From JAGCJX01 sp045638645 (lineage in GTDB: Bacteria > Bacteroidota > Bacteroidia > Bacteroidales > UBA932), in contig JAZUBU010000016.1 in the NCBI GenBank assembly GCA_045638645.1, forward strand, positions 1 through 64,000: a stretch of 64,000 nt of DNA, written 5' to 3'. The notes under the pieces are model-generated. The model made no database searches and was not told the DNA's origin. It saw only the letters and a list, made by a program, of their open reading frames with translations. This document shows positions 62,401 to 64,000 of the stretch, piece by piece (within the stretch, counting starts at the first letter, position 1; the number at the start of each line of letters is the position of its first letter). A program made the position numbers and the translations under genes.

Positions 62401-63567
62401 CTATAAACTGCGGTGGCTGCGTACCGGATTGGCATACAATTCCAAAAGCAATTGCCGCAATTCATTCCGGTCAAACTCACCACGGGTGGCTTCCGGCTCA
62501 TTGGCCAGCAAAGCATCCAAACCCGCTTCCATATATTTTTCAAAATACGTTTTCTCTTCCAATGTGTATTCAGCCGCATATTCCGGACAAGTCGCCAACA
62601 AATCGTAGGCAATGTAATTGTTGGGCCACAAACGGTAATTCGCATTGATTTTACGGTCCAACAAGGCCGCCAGACCCCGAAAACGGTCGTTCTTATCCAA
62701 CTGGCCGCACACATCCAGTTCCTCCCGGGTCAAAGGTTCTCCAAAATGGAAATGAACCCGGCCTTTTTTCTGAAGAATCCCTGTCAGGATGCTGTTCATG
62801 TCCTCACCCGGTGCTTTGACATACTCCCTGCGACGGGAAATGTAGGTCTCACGAACTTTCAGAAAATCACACGGTTCAAACTCATAGGAAACCGAAACAG
62901 GCAAGATGGCCAAAGCATTGAAATCGTCCACAAAATTACCGCTTCCGCTCATGTCCAGCATTTTCAGCAAACCTTGACTGGTCTGGTCTGCACCGTCTTT
63001 GGTCCGTCCGCTGCGCTGCGCCAACCAAATGGATGCGCGACCGTTGGCCACACTCTCACGGATGTAACCGGACAACTGCATAGAATTCACGTACAGTTCC
63101 CGAGGACTTCCCTTCCGAATGACTTTGATCATCCGGTTGCTGCGCATAATATCTTCCACGAACTGCGATGATATCAAATTGTCCCCAACGGCAATCTCCG
63201 TTCTGGGCACCTGATTGCGGTAAAAAATCAATTGCATGATACCCGGATCCAACACAATGTCCCGATGGTTGCCCAACAACAGGGACTTCTCCGGACGGAG
63301 GGTATTTTCAATACCGGAACATGTCAAGCCGGCGGTTGTTCCCTCCAACAGACGCTGCATCACAGAAGCCATTACCTTAACCTGAAACTCATCCACGGTA
63401 CGCAACGATCTCAACAACGCCTCAAAACCAGCACGTTCTGTTCCCGGAGCAATAAAATTCAGAATATTGGTCAACAAGGGATGCGCTGCAACACGATCCA
63501 ATGCCGCCATCATTTCCTCGTCCGTATAAGGCCTTATGCCATCGTATTTTCCTGTCATATCAGTCAT
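62401..63567 (-). CDS. PlsB/PlsC-like glycerolipid acyltransferase
   Basis: 388 residues. The acyltransferase core has LLLGNHRDIVLDPGIMQLI, a variant of the HX4D motif with one extra residue, and WLAQRSGRTKDGADQTSQG downstream, like the glycerol-phosphate or lysophosphatidate acyltransferases of Bacteroidetes. No membrane span is evident. It would place acyl chains on a glycerol-phosphate backbone or related acceptor at the inner membrane. The start overlaps the upstream gene stop by eight bases. Confidence 0.8.
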   Translation of the reverse strand: MTDMTGKYDGIRPYTDEEMMAALDRVAAHPLLTNILNFIAPGTERAGFEALLRSLRTVDEFQVKVMASVMQRLLEGTTAGLTCSGIENTLRPEKSLLLGNHRDIVLDPGIMQLIFYRNQVPRTEIAVGDNLISSQFVEDIMRSNRMIKVIRKGSPRELYVNSMQLSGYIRESVANGRASIWLAQRSGRTKDGADQTSQGLLKMLDMSGSGNFVDDFNALAILPVSVSYEFEPCDFLKVRETYISRRREYVKAPGEDMNSILTGILQKKGRVHFHFGEPLTREELDVCGQLDKNDRFRGLAALLDRKINANYRLWPNNYIAYDLLATCPEYAAEYTLEEKTYFEKYMEAGLDALLANEPEATRGEFDRNELRQLLLELYANPVRSHRSL

Positions 63568-64000
63568 TCACTACTTTTACACGAATAAAATTTTCCAACA
63601 AACCCAGCACCACCACAACATAGAAGAAGGCCAGCATCAACACCACACCCAACGCCCCAATGGTCAAAGCGGTAAACAGGTTGTATAAAAACGAGCACCC
63701 CAACAGCAGGACCAAAGCCACTGCAACAATGCTCAAATAATTGCACAAAATAAACAGACACAGTATCAACGCCATGGATGACAAAACCGCTGGTACCAGG
63801 AAGAAGAAATTTTCCCCCAGCGCAAAGGTCATCGCAGCCCCCAAGACCGTCATCAACAACATCACAGCCATTAGGGTTTCGTTGGCAAAGAAAGGACGTT
63901 TGCCCATCCGGCGCCAGAAGACCCCTACGACAGCCAATACCACCACCAAGACGGCCATCAACCCGATCCAGGTATCACCCGGAATGAACTTCGTCGCTGT
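63560..64000 (-). CDS. Multi-span membrane protein, 5' end cut by window edge
   Basis: The frame is open from the window edge (64000) to a stop at 63560, 146 codons seen. An ATG at 63958 (or TTG at 63961) is possible, but the frame continues without stop before it, so the true start may lie outside. About four to five hydrophobic spans are present, including WIGLMAVLVVVLAVVGVF and MLAFFYVVVVLGLLENF. No domain recognised. It is followed directly by the acyltransferase gene. Confidence 0.6.
   Translation of the reverse strand, partial: TATKFIPGDTWIGLMAVLVVVLAVVGVFWRRMGKRPFFANETLMAVMLLMTVLGAAMTFALGENFFFLVPAVLSSMALILCLFILCNYLSIVAVALVLLLGCSFLYNLFTALTIGALGVVLMLAFFYVVVVLGLLENFIRVKVVND

Noticed and set aside
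1..64000. tRNA, rRNA or CRISPR arrays
   Set aside because: No cloverleaf in the gaps, no rRNA-like sequence, and no spaced repeats of CRISPR type were seen by eye.

Overview
The window is a chromosomal segment of an anaerobic member of the Bacteroidetes, most likely the order Bacteroidales. The evidence is the gene set (TamL lipoprotein, XusABC-type uptake operon, Rel with an acidic linker, IspG with an extra domain, pyrophosphate-dependent phosphofructokinase, HydG, flavodiiron protein, complete lysine-to-butyrate operon) and many promoters of the Bacteroidetes form TAnnTTTG, often only a few bases before the start codon. I cannot name the genus. Host DNA has balanced base composition. The first kilobase and the stretch from about 8.2 to 13.1 kb are visibly AT-rich.

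Layout. 1-1076: edge of a multi-HTH gene with a possible operator. 1077-8230: leftward housekeeping genes mnmE, rlmD, a Cof-type phosphatase, a NagB/PIG-L fusion that lacks its catalytic loop, and rarA. 8239-13112: an integrated microvirus (ssDNA phage, about 4.87 kb) with replication initiator, pilot protein, major capsid and scaffolding genes, flanked by two dif-like Xer sites. It separates rarA from tamL. 13125-32237: tamL, arginine decarboxylase-like gene, rRNA methyltransferase, GH13 and PPi-PFK pair, ligA, flavodiiron protein, YihY, hydG, rel, an Ig-like lipoprotein, a barrel protein and ispG. 32309-46504: two secreted proteins of unknown role, xusABC, an NfeD-type protease, carAB and a SulP transporter. 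46631-47332: an unknown protein. 47463-62248: a 15-gene leftward operon for lysine fermentation. 62401-64000: an acyltransferase and a membrane protein cut by the window edge.

The lysine operon encodes every step. KamA and KamDE move the amino groups, KamB and KamC probably reactivate KamDE, Kdd oxidises, Kce cleaves with acetyl-CoA, Kal removes ammonia, and Bcd with EtfAB reduces crotonyl-CoA. A split CoA transferase and a thiolase then finish to butyrate and acetyl-CoA. The NAD-dependent dehydrogenase Kdd is present in two tandem full-length copies.

The most striking element is the microvirus. It has no integrase and appears to use the host XerCD system at a dif site whose XerD arm contains the rarA start codon. 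Its only recognisable promoter lies at the far right end, after the late genes. In the provirus this promoter is cut off from the phage operon, and excision would place it directly upstream. Integration may therefore itself be the off switch.
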